NCBI GenBank assembly: GCA_937902565.1
Contig: CALFMX010000331.1
Location: forward strand, 1-14,442
Reading direction: 5' to 3'
Origin: an uncultured Spirochaetales bacterium
GTDB taxonomy: Bacteria; Spirochaetota; Spirochaetia; Sphaerochaetales; Sphaerochaetaceae
DNA length: 14,442 bases
The stretch's first letter is position 1. The number at the start of each line of letters is the position of its first letter. Under the pieces are notes generated by a model that saw only the letters and a program-made list of their open reading frames with translations, was not told where the DNA came from and searched no databases. The position numbers and the translations under genes were made by a program. Shown piece after piece: positions 14,345 to 14,442 of the stretch.

Positions 14345-14442
14345 GACTCTGCCATGATGGAAAAAGAACTGCCAATGAAAAAGCAGGATTAATTTATGAA
14401 TTGCTTTTGGTTTTAGAAGCGTATGTTTTATTAATTATTGAA
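14345..14442. other. Allantoicase leader and AT-rich window end
   Basis: About 35 bases upstream of the allantoicase ATG look like a fungal leader, with an out-of-frame ATG at 14355. The remaining bases (14381-14442) hold 15 G/C in 62, far below the rest. On the plus strand a frame with no stop runs from 14347 to the edge, ending 'LIYELLLVLEAYVLLIIE', which is hydrophobic. It may be an AT-rich promoter or the start of another inserted piece; I do not recognise a family. Confidence 0.4.

Noticed and set aside
1..14442. Horizontal transfer of bacterial genes into a fungus
   Set aside because: Genes are cut at the joins, promoters and ribosome sites in the bacterial part are purely bacterial, there are no introns there, and several unrelated joins occur in one short window.
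1..14442. tRNA, rRNA, CRISPR array or insertion sequence
   Set aside because: No cloverleaf, ribosomal motif, spaced direct-repeat array, transposase or terminal inverted repeats were seen by eye.

Overview
The window is a patchwork of DNA from organisms that cannot share one genome. From left to right I read four blocks. (1) About 1-495 is GC-rich and proteobacterial in style, probably rhizobial. It holds one reading frame on the minus strand in which the N-terminal third of a sugar ABC permease runs in frame into a piece of a ThrE_2 (YjjB-like) membrane protein. (2) About 500-10430 is one coherent bacterial locus that resembles Sphaerochaeta-type spirochaetes in gene style, with an 'AAGSKES' export signal and tight translationally coupled operons. 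The taxon is inferred from family resemblance only. (3) About 10440-14370 is filamentous ascomycete DNA. It holds two minus-strand genes with short GT-AG introns: a truncated DIL and ankyrin domain protein, and a complete allantoicase. (4) The last 62 bases are about 24% GC and may be a fourth source or simply the fungal leader.

In the bacterial block, a minus-strand sugar-uptake operon runs from a solute-binding protein (start 2723) to a MalF-type permease and then a MalG-type permease, whose 3' part is the foreign junction. It diverges from an amidohydrolase-2 gene (2889-3785, plus). That gene converges on, and shares a CTAG stop palindrome with, the last gene of a second minus-strand operon. 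The second operon reads solute-binding protein (truncated, 9891-10430), ABC ATPase, fused two-domain permease, inositol-monophosphatase-family phosphatase, YesM-like sensor kinase and YesN-like AraC-type response regulator. Most junctions in it overlap (ATGA or longer). The transporter belongs to the Fe3+/AfuABC/phosphonate family. Its coupling to a sugar-phosphate-type phosphatase and a two-component system suggests uptake of a phosphorylated organic compound followed by intracellular dephosphorylation.

Both operons carry a near-perfect GC-rich stem-loop just after the solute-binding-protein gene, with no U-run. This is the expected layout for making much more binding protein than membrane components.

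In the fungal block, the DIL-ankyrin gene model (four exons, three introns of 56-61 bp) and the allantoicase model (two exons, one 65 bp intron) both close perfectly in frame. The bacterial-fungal junction near 10430-10450 cuts both the binding-protein gene and the DIL gene in mid-coding sequence. This points to an assembly, ligation or amplification chimera rather than gene transfer. No rRNA, tRNA, CRISPR array or insertion sequence was seen.
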